A stretch of 64,000 bases of DNA from Methanoculleus formosensis (GTDB lineage: Archaea; Halobacteriota; Methanomicrobia; Methanomicrobiales; Methanoculleaceae): assembly GCF_025384765.1 (NCBI RefSeq), contig NZ_VHLL01000002.1, forward strand, positions 248,001 through 312,000, written 5' to 3'. Under the pieces are notes generated by a model. That model saw only the letters and a list, made by a program, of their open reading frames with translations. It searched no databases and was not told the DNA's origin. Below are positions 8,311-16,255 of this stretch, one piece after another. Within the stretch, counting starts at the first letter, position 1; each line of letters starts with the position of its first letter. Both the position numbers and the translations under genes were made by a program.

Positions 8311-9810
8311 ATGAAAGAACTCTACGAGAAGATGATAAACGAGGCCATGACCGCCCAGCGGGCGGACGTGGATACGTTAAAGGTGAAACGCGGCCAGAAG
8401 TTCGTGATCGAGGACACAAAACCCTACGTCGACGCGGTGAAGACGATGACGGCGATCGGCAACCAGAGCCAGGCGGTCATCGACCTCCACAAAAACTCGG
8501 TGGTCTCGCATTACGAGATTCTGAAAGGCCTTACAACGACTGTCCGCCCCGAAGACGACCCGTTCGTCGAGCACTACCAGACCCCCGTGGTGCTCGAGAT
8601 CCTGAAGGAACAGGACGAAGCGTTCGCAAAGAGCGTCGATGCCTTTGCGCAGGCGATCGCGGACGCGGAAGCCCTGATCAGCCTTGAGGCGGTGCGGCAC
8701 TACGGCGGGTTCTACGGCCCTACCTGCGTCGTCGACTTTGCGCTAATCCCGGGGAGCACTAGCAACGTCGTGAACCAGGTGCTCCTGAAGACCGATATCC
8801 CGGTCGAGCACAAACGGGCGATCCTCGCCGCCAAATCATGGGGCATGAACACCTCCTATGGATTTGGCGAGCACTTCTCCCATGCCCTCGAGGCAGGAGC
8901 CACCAACGCCGAGGCGACGGCAAAAGAGATCGCGACCATGCAGAAACTCTACCTTGAGCCGGTCAACGCCCAGGCGGAGCTGATGGATGATGCCGGGATG
9001 ACCTCCTTTGACCAGCGGAAGTACATGAGCGAGTATCGGCGGCGGATGGAAGGGACGATCAAGGCCGCGATCGACGACGGCGTCCACTACGGCAACATCC
9101 TGACCGTCCCGGCCTACAGCGTCGGAGACGTCTCCCACCACATCGCGCAGTCGACCTTCAACATGTGCAAGGACGACGTCGTCATGGCGACGATCGAGGC
9201 GGTCACCGACGTGATGGAGTCGTCGCTGCGGAAATCGCTCGACTCCTACAAGAGTTACTGGGACATCCTCTCGGTCGCGACCGGGTCGTCTGCCGCCGCA
9301 ACCGAGTACCTCCTCCAGCTCGATGGGTTCAACGCTCCCATGGTCGTCGACCTGCTCACGAGGCGGTTCCACAACTACGTCCAGCTCTACCCGTCCCGGG
9401 GCGCGGCGGCGGAACTCCACAACTGCGACTTCATGGACATGATCTACCGCGGGTGGAAGATCCTCGACAAGGCACAGCGGATGCGGAACGGTTCCGGTGA
9501 GGAACTGGTCCCCATGATCGGCAAGTACCCCGTCGATCTCTCGCCCATCAGCAAGAATGAGGTGTTGATGAACCCGCAGTGGTATGTCTACCCGGCCTGC
9601 GCCATAACTGTCCGGTTCGCCGCCCTGATGAGTCTTGCCGACTACCCGTGCCTCCTGACGAGCGAGCCGGTGACGGCGACGATGATGACGAACATCATCG
9701 CTCTCGAGAAGGAGACGGCGGCCGCCCCGGTGCGGGCCTGCAAGAACTGTGCCTCTGCGTGCCTGGTCGACATGCGGCACCAGTACTGCCAGTGGAGAGA
9801 AGCGGTATAG
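8311..9810 (+). CDS. DUF2193 family protein
   Basis: This 499-aa protein belongs to an archaeal, mainly methanogen family of unknown function (DUF2193 as I recognise it). The middle is rich in conserved polar and aromatic stretches such as GGFYGPTCVVDFALIPGS and HHIAQSTFNMCKDD. The C-terminus carries Cys477, Cys480, Cys484 and Cys493 (CKNCASAC, then HQYC), which could bind a metal or an Fe-S cluster. There is no signal peptide and no membrane span, so it is cytoplasmic. ATG at 8311 is preferred to the GTG at 8302 because AGGTGA lies 4-5 nt upstream. It is followed at 11 nt by the DUF2180 gene, which has a strong AAGGAG, so the two form an operon. Confidence 0.85.
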   Translation: MKELYEKMINEAMTAQRADVDTLKVKRGQKFVIEDTKPYVDAVKTMTAIGNQSQAVIDLHKNSVVSHYEILKGLTTTVRPEDDPFVEHYQTPVVLEILKEQDEAFAKSVDAFAQAIADAEALISLEAVRHYGGFYGPTCVVDFALIPGSTSNVVNQVLLKTDIPVEHKRAILAAKSWGMNTSYGFGEHFSHALEAGATNAEATAKEIATMQKLYLEPVNAQAELMDDAGMTSFDQRKYMSEYRRRMEGTIKAAIDDGVHYGNILTVPAYSVGDVSHHIAQSTFNMCKDDVVMATIEAVTDVMESSLRKSLDSYKSYWDILSVATGSSAAATEYLLQLDGFNAPMVVDLLTRRFHNYVQLYPSRGAAAELHNCDFMDMIYRGWKILDKAQRMRNGSGEELVPMIGKYPVDLSPISKNEVLMNPQWYVYPACAITVRFAALMSLADYPCLLTSEPVTATMMTNIIALEKETAAAPVRACKNCASACLVDMRHQYCQWREAV

Positions 9811-9821
9811 AAGGAGCGATC

Positions 9822-10031
9822 ATGAAGTGCTACTACTGCGCCCTCGAGGGCAAGGATAGCGAGGCGGTGGCGATCTGCATCGTCTGCGGGATGGGGCTCT
9901 GCATGGAGCACGCGATCAGAAAGGACGTCGACGTCTGGGAGGGGGGCTACCCGCTCCCCAGCAAGCGTGTGAAGGCTCCGCTGCCGAGGATCCTCTGTCC
10001 CGAGTGCTATAACGCCCTGTATGGAAAGTAA
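9822..10031 (+). CDS. DUF2180 family cysteine-rich protein
   Basis: This is a 69-aa zinc-ribbon-like protein of unknown function. Metal ligands are likely Cys3/Cys6 (CYYC), Cys19/Cys22 (CIVC), Cys27 and His30 (CMEH) and Cys59/Cys62 (CPEC). That is enough for two zinc sites in a B-box-like arrangement. The start is fixed by AAGGAG 5-6 nt upstream of ATG 9822; the frame is open upstream inside DUF2193 but only this start gives the family's N-terminus MKCYYC. It lies directly behind DUF2193 in one transcript, which suggests the two act together. Confidence 0.88.
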   Translation: MKCYYCALEGKDSEAVAICIVCGMGLCMEHAIRKDVDVWEGGYPLPSKRVKAPLPRILCPECYNALYGK

Positions 10032-10098
10032 GATCACTCCCAAGCCTTTTTTTGGCTGAAGTCGCTTAACAAGAAGTATACTCAGTATTGGTGTAATC

Positions 10099-10842
10099 AT
10101 GACCACATCTCTTGGAAAACGATGCGTCGCCGAAGCCGTCGGGACATTCATCCTGGTCTTCTTCGGTGCCGGCGCCGCGGTCGTCACGCTGATGCTCGCC
10201 GCGGGAACGACCCCGGCGACCCCCTTCAACATAGGGATCGGGGCGCTCGGGGGGCTCGGCGACTGGCTCGCCATAGGTCTTGCCTTCGGTATCGCCATCG
10301 CAGGGGCGATCTACGCCTTCGGGAGGATATCGGGCTGCCACATCAACCCGGCGGTGACGATAGCCCTCTTTGCAACCCGCCGGCTCCCCGGACGCGACGT
10401 CGCCCCGTACATCGCCGCACAGCTCGTCGGCGCGGCCGCCGCGAGCCTCCTCTTTGCCTGGGCGGTCGGCCCGGACGCCGTCACGATCGGAGGGCTCGGG
10501 GCGACGGCCCCCTTCGCCGGCATCGGCTACCTGCAGGCGATCGTCATCGAGGCGGTCGGGACGTTCCTTCTGATGCTCGTCATCATGGGAGTCGCCGTCG
10601 ACGAGCGGGCCACACCGGGTTTTGCCGGGCTTATGGTGGGCCTCGCGGTCGCGGGCATCATCACGACGACCGGGAACCTGACCGGCGCGTCGTTGAATCC
10701 TGCCCGTACGTTCGGGCCCTACCTCGGGGACTGGCTGCTTGGCGGGTCGAACCTCTGGGCATTCTTCCCTATCTACATCATCGGCCCCATCGTCGGTGCG
10801 CTGCTCGCTGCGTTCCTTTACGACTACCTCTGCAAAGAATAA
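10099..10842 (+). CDS. aqpM: Aquaporin AqpM-type water/glycerol channel
   Basis: This is a major intrinsic protein of 247 aa with six membrane helices and two half-helices carrying the NPA motifs (CHINPAVT near 80 and LNPARTFG near 198). The arginine after the second NPA contributes to the selectivity filter. Archaeal AqpM conducts water and glycerol, and this protein is closest to that type. The gene follows DUF2180 after 67 nt in the same direction. It may be read through or have its own promoter; AGTATACTCAG near 10075 is only weakly TATA-like. Confidence 0.92.
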   Translation: MTTSLGKRCVAEAVGTFILVFFGAGAAVVTLMLAAGTTPATPFNIGIGALGGLGDWLAIGLAFGIAIAGAIYAFGRISGCHINPAVTIALFATRRLPGRDVAPYIAAQLVGAAAASLLFAWAVGPDAVTIGGLGATAPFAGIGYLQAIVIEAVGTFLLMLVIMGVAVDERATPGFAGLMVGLAVAGIITTTGNLTGASLNPARTFGPYLGDWLLGGSNLWAFFPIYIIGPIVGALLAAFLYDYLCKE

Positions 10843-11162
10843 CCCCAACCCCTCTTTTGGAGTGGCAAAAAAGTCCGGCCGATTACGGCCGCAAGAACGG
10901 TGAACCGGAGCGGATCCGGCTCGCCGAAGTCTACCCCGGGCGCCTGCTCGCTTCGCAGGTTCCCGGGGACCCTCAGCGTGGAGCGAAGAACGAATTACCG
11001 ATCCTCCCACCCGGATCAACATCCGGAGATCCGCGCATTCCCGTAACGGGCATCGCAGACTGCGCTGCCCTGGACGGGATGTTCACACTACCCTCGGCCC
11101 TTCATTCCCTTGCACGGACTTATAAATTTCGGCTGAGCGCTGTGACGCGGCCACCCGGCCCC
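10843..11162. other. Intergenic region between convergent genes
   Basis: No gene is convincing here. A T-rich stretch, CCCTCTTTTGG (about 10852), is a possible terminator for aqpM. CTTATAAATTTC near 11118-11129 looks like a good archaeal TATA box on either strand. Both flanking genes end towards it, however, so it would start an unannotated transcript antisense to, or inside, the TPP enzyme gene, or it is a chance match. Confidence 0.4.
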
Positions 11163-12782
11163 TTACTCGAACCGCACCGGATCGGTCTCGATATCGATGA
11201 CGACGGGTTTCTCCATCGATACCGCCCTGAGAACGGCGTCCCGGAGGTCACCCGGCCGCGTCACCCATATCCCGACACCGCCGCATGCCTCTGCATACGC
11301 CGCGAAGTCCGGGTTCGTGAGATCGGTGCCGTAGACCGGATAGTTCGCCTCCCGCTGCTCCTCGCTGATCATAGCAAGGTGGTGGTTGTTTAAGACCGCG
11401 ACGACGATGGGGAGGTCGTACCTGACCGCCGTGACGAAGTCGCCCATGACCATAGAGAACCCTCCGTCGCCGGTGATGCAGACGACGGTCGCATCAGGGT
11501 AGGCCAGTTTCGCCGCAATCGCCCCGGGGAGCCCGAACCCCATCGTCCCGAGGTAGCCCGACATCGCGAACCGCTGCCGCTTCATCCGGAAACTCCTCCC
11601 GAACCACCACTGGTTCTCCCCGACGTCGAGGGAGATAACCGCGTCCTCCGGGAGCGTCTCGGAGAGGACCTTCATGATGTAGGGGGGGCGGATCGGGACC
11701 GCCTCCGGGTCGGCCTCCCGGTCGAGGCGCTCCGACCACTCCCGCTTCTGCTCCCTGAGCCATGCCCCCGTCCCCGTATCCTCCCGCGGCCTGACCCGTT
11801 CCCGGATCAGGGGTACGGCAACGGTGCAGTCGCCATAGACCCCTGCCGCGAGCGGGTGTTTGCCGAGCTGGAGCGGGTCGATGTCGATATGGACCGCCCG
11901 TATCTCCCGGGGAATCCCGGTGAAGTCGGAGAAACTCGCCCCGCAGGCGATCACGAGGTCGGACTCCTCGACGATCCTTTGGGCATGCGGCGTCCCGAGC
12001 GGGCCGTGCACCCCGGCGACCCACTCGTTCTCGTCGGGGAGGATCCCCTTCGCCCGGAAGGTGGTGACGATAGGCGCCCGGAGCGTTTCCGCAAGGTCGA
12101 GGACCGCTTCCGCCGCACGCATGGCGCCGAAACCGGCAAGGATGACCGGGCGGGCGGCACCGTCGATCGCCTCCGCCGCCGCACGGACGGCCTCGTCGGT
12201 CGGGGCCGTCGTGACCGCCGAGAGGCAGGTCTCGCGTTCGCAGTAGGCGGCCTCGAGCGGTTCTCTCTGTATATCGTTCGGGAGCGACAACTGGGCGACG
12301 CCGCGGCCGACGATCGCGTACCGGAGCGCCCGGGTGAGGAGTTTGACCGCCGTCGAGGGGTCGGCGACGGTGTTGTTGAAGACCGCGATCGGGCGGAAGA
12401 ACGCGTCCTGGTCGATCTCCTGGACGCCGCCGGGGCCGGCATACTGCGCCTGCACCTGCCCGTTCAGGGAGAGCACGCTCGCCCGGTCTTCTTTCGCGTC
12501 ATACAGGCCGGTCGCGAGGTTCGTCGCCCCCGGCCCGGCGATCGTCAGGCAGACGGCGACCTTCCCCGTGAACTTGTTGTAGGCCGAGGCGGCGAGGGCC
12601 GCGGTCTGCTCGTGCCGGACGACGATATACTGTGCGTCCGGGTTCCTCCTGACCGCGTCCACGAGCGGGAGCGACGACGAACCGGGGATGCCGAAGTAGA
12701 GGGTGATCCCCCAGGCCGCGAGCTCCGCGACCAGCACGTCGGCCACGGTCGTGGTGGCTCCTTCAGAGGTAGTCTTCGTCAT
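11163..12782 (-). CDS. Thiamine diphosphate-dependent enzyme, acetolactate synthase/pyruvate oxidase type
   Basis: This 539-aa enzyme has the three-domain layout of the TPP superfamily: Pyr domain 10-180 with catalytic Glu58 in VVRHEQTAALAA, a central nucleotide-binding-like domain about 195-330, and a PP domain about 370-530. The PP domain has the GDGGFSMVMGDF...NN cofactor motif. Members decarboxylate pyruvate or related 2-oxo acids and make acetolactate, acetyl phosphate or an aldehyde. The exact reaction cannot be read from sequence. ATG at 12782 is chosen because the family's N-terminus (VADVLVAELAAWGITLYFGIPG, shown here in part) begins just after it. The start overlaps the rubredoxin gene by 20 nt, and the two clearly form one operon. 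Confidence 0.88.
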   Translation of the reverse strand: MTKTTSEGATTTVADVLVAELAAWGITLYFGIPGSSSLPLVDAVRRNPDAQYIVVRHEQTAALAASAYNKFTGKVAVCLTIAGPGATNLATGLYDAKEDRASVLSLNGQVQAQYAGPGGVQEIDQDAFFRPIAVFNNTVADPSTAVKLLTRALRYAIVGRGVAQLSLPNDIQREPLEAAYCERETCLSAVTTAPTDEAVRAAAEAIDGAARPVILAGFGAMRAAEAVLDLAETLRAPIVTTFRAKGILPDENEWVAGVHGPLGTPHAQRIVEESDLVIACGASFSDFTGIPREIRAVHIDIDPLQLGKHPLAAGVYGDCTVAVPLIRERVRPREDTGTGAWLREQKREWSERLDREADPEAVPIRPPYIMKVLSETLPEDAVISLDVGENQWWFGRSFRMKRQRFAMSGYLGTMGFGLPGAIAAKLAYPDATVVCITGDGGFSMVMGDFVTAVRYDLPIVVAVLNNHHLAMISEEQREANYPVYGTDLTNPDFAAYAEACGGVGIWVTRPGDLRDAVLRAVSMEKPVVIDIETDPVRFE

Positions 12783-12960
12783 TCGTCCCCACCTCTTCTT
12801 CGCCGGCCCGCACGAACGCCTCCTTTCCCACGCTGCAGCGGGGGCACCGCCAGTCCCCGGGAAGTTCCTCGAAGGGCGTTCCCGGCGGTATCCCGGTAGC
12901 CGGGTCTCCCGCCTCCTCAACATACTCGTAATCACAGACACTGCAGACCCATCGTGCCAT
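12763..12960 (-). CDS. Rubredoxin
   Basis: This small electron carrier has one iron held by four cysteines: Cys6 and Cys9 (VCSVCDYEY) and Cys39 and Cys42 (RCPRCSVGK). The 65-aa length includes a short acidic C-terminal extension (EEEVGTNDEDYL). ATG at 12960 gives the standard N-terminus. Its 3' end overlaps the TPP enzyme gene by 20 nt, and a TATA box lies about 50 nt upstream. Rubredoxin may serve as redox partner for the TPP enzyme or for the flavodiiron protein encoded 2 kb away. Confidence 0.95.
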   Translation of the reverse strand: MARWVCSVCDYEYVEEAGDPATGIPPGTPFEELPGDWRCPRCSVGKEAFVRAGEEEVGTNDEDYL

Positions 12961-13009
12961 ATCATCCACGCTCCGAGAGTGACTCTCCGCGCCGTACCCA
13001 ATCTTCACG

Positions 13010-13018
13010 TATAAAAAT
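13010..13018 (-). promoter_or_regulatory. TATA box of the rubredoxin/TPP-enzyme operon
   Basis: Reads ATTTTTATA on the minus strand. The inferred transcript start is near 12988, giving a leader of about 28 nt. Confidence 0.5.
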
Positions 13019-13052
13019 GCCTCGCCGCCCGGTGACCGGGTCGGGGTTCCGG

Positions 13053-14009
13053 TCAGGGAACCCCGGGTTCTCCCGCCGCAGGCGGATTGGCTGTCTCGTC
13101 GCCGGCCGGGGTTCCCCGGCGGTTCCCGTTGTCTTCCGTCACGGTCTTCGCAAGCGCCGAGAGACCGAGGGTCGTTCCGAGGTTCATCGTATCGAGCACC
13201 GATGCGGGGACGAGGACAAGCGTCGCCTTCTCTTTGAGCCCTTCGTAGAGCATGTTCATCGCCCGGAGGTGGAGAGCGGTCGGGTTGTCCTGGTAGGTTC
13301 TCGCCGCCTCCTCGAACTTCTTTGCGACCTGCAGTTCGGAGTCGCCGAGGATCACCCGGGCCTGCCGCTCCCGCTCCGCCTGCGCCTGCATGGACATCGC
13401 GTCCTGCAGTTCTCGGGGGATCAGGATGTCGCGAATCTCAACAGAACTGACGTGGATACCCCACTGTTCGGTTCTGACGTCGATGATCCGCTGCAACTCC
13501 GCGTCCAGCCTCTCCCGGCCTTCGAGCATGTTTGCGAGATCGGACTTCCCGATAACCTCCCGGAGTGCTGTCTGCGCCGCCCAGCTGATGGCCGAACGGT
13601 AGTCCTCGACCTCCAGCGCCGCCCTCTCCGGATCCCTCACGCGCCAGAAGAGGACGGCCTCGACGTCGACTGGGACGGTGTCCCGGGTGAGTGTCTTCTC
13701 CGCCCGAAACGACGTCGTGATCGTCCGAAGATCGATCCAGTAGGCCACCGTATCGATGAGCGGCACGATGGCAAAGACTCCCGGCCCCCTGAGACCCGAG
13801 AACCGGCCCAGGCGCAGCACGAGCGCTTTCTCCCACTGGTCGGCGATCTGCACCGAGGCGGCGGCGACCACCCCCGCAAGGACGACGGCGGCGGCAGCCC
13901 AGAGAAGAGGAGAGAGACCGGGAGTCGTGAGAGCGGCGTAGGCGATCAGCACTCCGAGGAGCGCGATCAGGAGAGCAATCGCATAACGAAGCGGGTTATT
14001 GCGGCTCAT
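13053..14009 (-). CDS. Slipin, SPFH/band 7 membrane protein
   Basis: This 318-aa stomatin/slipin-type protein has two N-terminal hydrophobic segments (about 8-28 and 32-52), then the SPFH domain (about 55-240). The domain contains the typical WEKALVLRLGRF, a DTVPVDVEAVLFWRV strand and VSSVEIRDILIPRELQDAMS. A helical oligomerisation region and a disordered, Gly/Pro-rich tail follow. Such proteins form large membrane rings and organise membrane microdomains. The usual NfeD partner gene is not adjacent here. It is divergent from endonuclease V, and a shared AT-rich promoter region lies at about 14044-14053. Confidence 0.9.
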   Translation of the reverse strand: MSRNNPLRYAIALLIALLGVLIAYAALTTPGLSPLLWAAAAVVLAGVVAAASVQIADQWEKALVLRLGRFSGLRGPGVFAIVPLIDTVAYWIDLRTITTSFRAEKTLTRDTVPVDVEAVLFWRVRDPERAALEVEDYRSAISWAAQTALREVIGKSDLANMLEGRERLDAELQRIIDVRTEQWGIHVSSVEIRDILIPRELQDAMSMQAQAERERQARVILGDSELQVAKKFEEAARTYQDNPTALHLRAMNMLYEGLKEKATLVLVPASVLDTMNLGTTLGLSALAKTVTEDNGNRRGTPAGDETANPPAAGEPGVP

Positions 14010-14043
14010 AGGATGTTACCCGTGGTGTGCTGCATGCGCCAAG

Positions 14044-14053
14044 CATATAATAG
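14044..14053. promoter_or_regulatory. Bidirectional TATA-like element between slipin and nfi
   Basis: CATATAATAG reads as a TATA box on the plus strand for endonuclease V (start 14096). On the minus strand CTATTATATG can serve slipin (start 14009). Confidence 0.4.
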
Positions 14054-14095
14054 TAGGTATACAACACCACCCATACTGGGTAGCAGGAGACGACC

Positions 14096-14806
14096 ATGGA
14101 TATCAGAGAGACCCACCCCTTCGACCTGGCCCCAGCAGAGGCGATCCGCCTCCAGGAGAGGCTCCGAAAGCAGGTCAAGCCTTCCGGCGACGCAGGGGAG
14201 GTATCCCTCGTGGCCGGCGCCGATGCCTCTTACGCGAGGGGCTCGGACGTCATCCACGCGGTCGTCGTCGTCCTCCGCTACCCCGACCTCAGCGTCGTCG
14301 AGCGGGCCAGCGCCGCCACCGCGACCGCCTTCCCCTACATCCCCGGCCTCCTCACCTTCCGGGAAGGCCCCGCCATCATCGAGGCGTTCCAGCAGCTCGC
14401 CTCCGAGCCGGACGTGATCTTCTTCGACGGGCAGGGGATCGCCCACCCCCGGGGGCTCGGGATCGCGAGCCACATGGGCGTCCTCTTCGACCGCCCCGCC
14501 GTCGGGGTTGCAAAGAGCCTCCTCGTCGGCACGGCGACCGAACCCGGTCCCGGCAGGGGATCGACTGCTCCCATCCTCCAGGACGGCGAGACGATCGGGA
14601 TGGCGGTGCGGACAAAAGAGCGGGTGAAACCCGTCTACGTCTCGGTGGGCCACCGGATCGATCTATCGCAGGCGGTCGATCTCGTCCTCGCGACCGGCCG
14701 GGGTTACCGGCTCCCGGAACCGACCCGACAGGCCCACCTCTTTGCAAACACCGTCCGGAGGGAGGAGGGGCGGGACGACAGGCAGACCGGCCTCCCCGCC
14801 CGGTAA
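14096..14806 (+). CDS. nfi: Endonuclease V
   Basis: Endonuclease V nicks DNA near deaminated bases, mainly hypoxanthine, starting repair; some members cut inosine in RNA. The catalytic residues can be placed by motif: Asp43 in GADASYAR, Glu90 in LLTFREGPA, Asp111 in FFDGQGIAHPRGLG and Lys140 in VGVAKSLLVG. The 236-aa length is normal. The C-terminal tail (RREEGRDDRQTGLPAR) is polar and probably flexible. It is monocistronic and divergent from slipin. Confidence 0.93.
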   Translation: MDIRETHPFDLAPAEAIRLQERLRKQVKPSGDAGEVSLVAGADASYARGSDVIHAVVVVLRYPDLSVVERASAATATAFPYIPGLLTFREGPAIIEAFQQLASEPDVIFFDGQGIAHPRGLGIASHMGVLFDRPAVGVAKSLLVGTATEPGPGRGSTAPILQDGETIGMAVRTKERVKPVYVSVGHRIDLSQAVDLVLATGRGYRLPEPTRQAHLFANTVRREEGRDDRQTGLPAR

Positions 14807-14963
14807 GGAAGAGAAACCGTTATCAAGGTTCGGACTGAATTAGCGTTCACCGACCGGCACGGTGGAAGATCGCGGCCGGTTGCAGTTTATGGAGCGTGAA
14901 TATGTCAGAAAACCACTCACATACACTGTATCGCCACCGGAATGCACCCGCGGGGGGCAGCAC

Positions 14964-16154
14964 ATGACCCCGCGTGAGGTTGTGCCTGGTGTCTTCTCCG
15001 TCGGGGCCATCGACTGGGACCTCCGTCTCTTCGATGAGTTGATCCCAACGCCTGACGGCACCTCCTACAACAGTTACCTCATACGGGGCAGCGAGAAGAC
15101 GGCGCTGATCGATACCGTCAACCCGCCAAAGTTCACGGACCTCACGACGAACCTGGACCGGCTCGGCGTCGAGAAGATCGACTACATCATCGCCAACCAC
15201 GCCGAGCAGGATCACTCGGGCTCGATACCGGCGATGCTTGAGAGGTTCAGCGGGGCGAAGGTGGTGACGAACGCAAAGTGCCGCGATTTCCTGGTCGACC
15301 TCCTCCAGATCTCCGCCGATCAGGTCATCGTCATCGAGGACGGCGATACGCTCGCCCTCGGGGACAAGACGCTTGAGTTCATCATCGCCCCCTGGGTCCA
15401 CTGGCCGGAGACGATGCTGACCTACCTCCAGGAAGACCGGATTCTCTTCTCCTGCGACCTCTTCGGCTCGCACTACGCGACAAGTTCCCTCTATGTCCCC
15501 GATGAAGCGACGATCTACGAGTCCGCGAAGCGCTACTACGCCGAGATCATGATGCCCTTCCGGTCAAGCATCACGGCGCACCTCTCAAAACTGGAACCAC
15601 GCGAGATCGCCATGATCGCCCCGAGCCACGGCCCCATCTACGACCGCCCGGCGTTCATCATGGACGCCTACCGCGACTGGACGGGCGACGCCGTGACGAA
15701 CATGGTGCTGCTTCCTTTCGTCTCCATGCACGGGAGCACCCAGGCGATGGTCGACCACTTCGTCGGCGCCCTGATGGAGCGCGGTGTCCAGGTCCAGCCG
15801 TTCAACCTCTCGAAGACCGACATCGGCGAACTGGCAAAAGGTATGGTGGACGCTGCGACGATCGTGATCGGGACCCCGACGCTCATCTTCGGCCCCCACC
15901 CGCAGGCAGTCTACGCCGCCTACCTTGCAAACCTCCTCCGCCCGAAGACCCGGTATGTCTCGGTGATCGGGTCCTACGGCTGGGGCGGGAAGACGGTCGA
16001 TACCCTGGCGGGCATGCTCGGCCGGCTCAAGATCGAGGTGATCGACCCGGTCTATATCAAGGGCTACCCGAAGGAGGAGGACTTCGCGGCGCTCGACCGG
16101 CTCGCGGACGAGATCAAGAAGAAGCACGAGGAGGCGGGGGCCCTCTCCCCATAG
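14964..16154 (+). CDS. fprA: Flavodiiron protein, F420H2 oxidase type
   Basis: This A-type flavodiiron protein has 396 aa. The N-terminal beta-lactamase-fold domain holds the diiron site, with H79-x-E81-x-D83-H84 in NHAEQDHSG and further ligands in WVHWPE, SCDLFGSH and APSHGPIY. The C-terminal flavodoxin-like domain (from about 250) binds FMN through SMHGSTQAM. In methanogens it reduces O2 to water with F420H2 and so protects anaerobic enzymes. ATG at 14964 gives the standard start (EVVPGVFSVGAIDWD). The frame is open to 14862 but that extension is not conserved-looking. Confidence 0.95.
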   Translation: MTPREVVPGVFSVGAIDWDLRLFDELIPTPDGTSYNSYLIRGSEKTALIDTVNPPKFTDLTTNLDRLGVEKIDYIIANHAEQDHSGSIPAMLERFSGAKVVTNAKCRDFLVDLLQISADQVIVIEDGDTLALGDKTLEFIIAPWVHWPETMLTYLQEDRILFSCDLFGSHYATSSLYVPDEATIYESAKRYYAEIMMPFRSSITAHLSKLEPREIAMIAPSHGPIYDRPAFIMDAYRDWTGDAVTNMVLLPFVSMHGSTQAMVDHFVGALMERGVQVQPFNLSKTDIGELAKGMVDAATIVIGTPTLIFGPHPQAVYAAYLANLLRPKTRYVSVIGSYGWGGKTVDTLAGMLGRLKIEVIDPVYIKGYPKEEDFAALDRLADEIKKKHEEAGALSP

Positions 16155-16255
16155 ACACCCAATCCATTTTTCACGGTCGCCGCCCGCCCCCGGATCTCTC
16201 GGCCTGTACCGAAATCTTAACGCGCTGTGGTGCCGATCAACCTCTGAGCTGCATC

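Noticed and set aside
10122-11393. Plus-strand frame of 423 codons over aqpM and beyond
   Set aside because: Arg-rich shadow of aqpM in another frame that continues by chance through the intergenic region.
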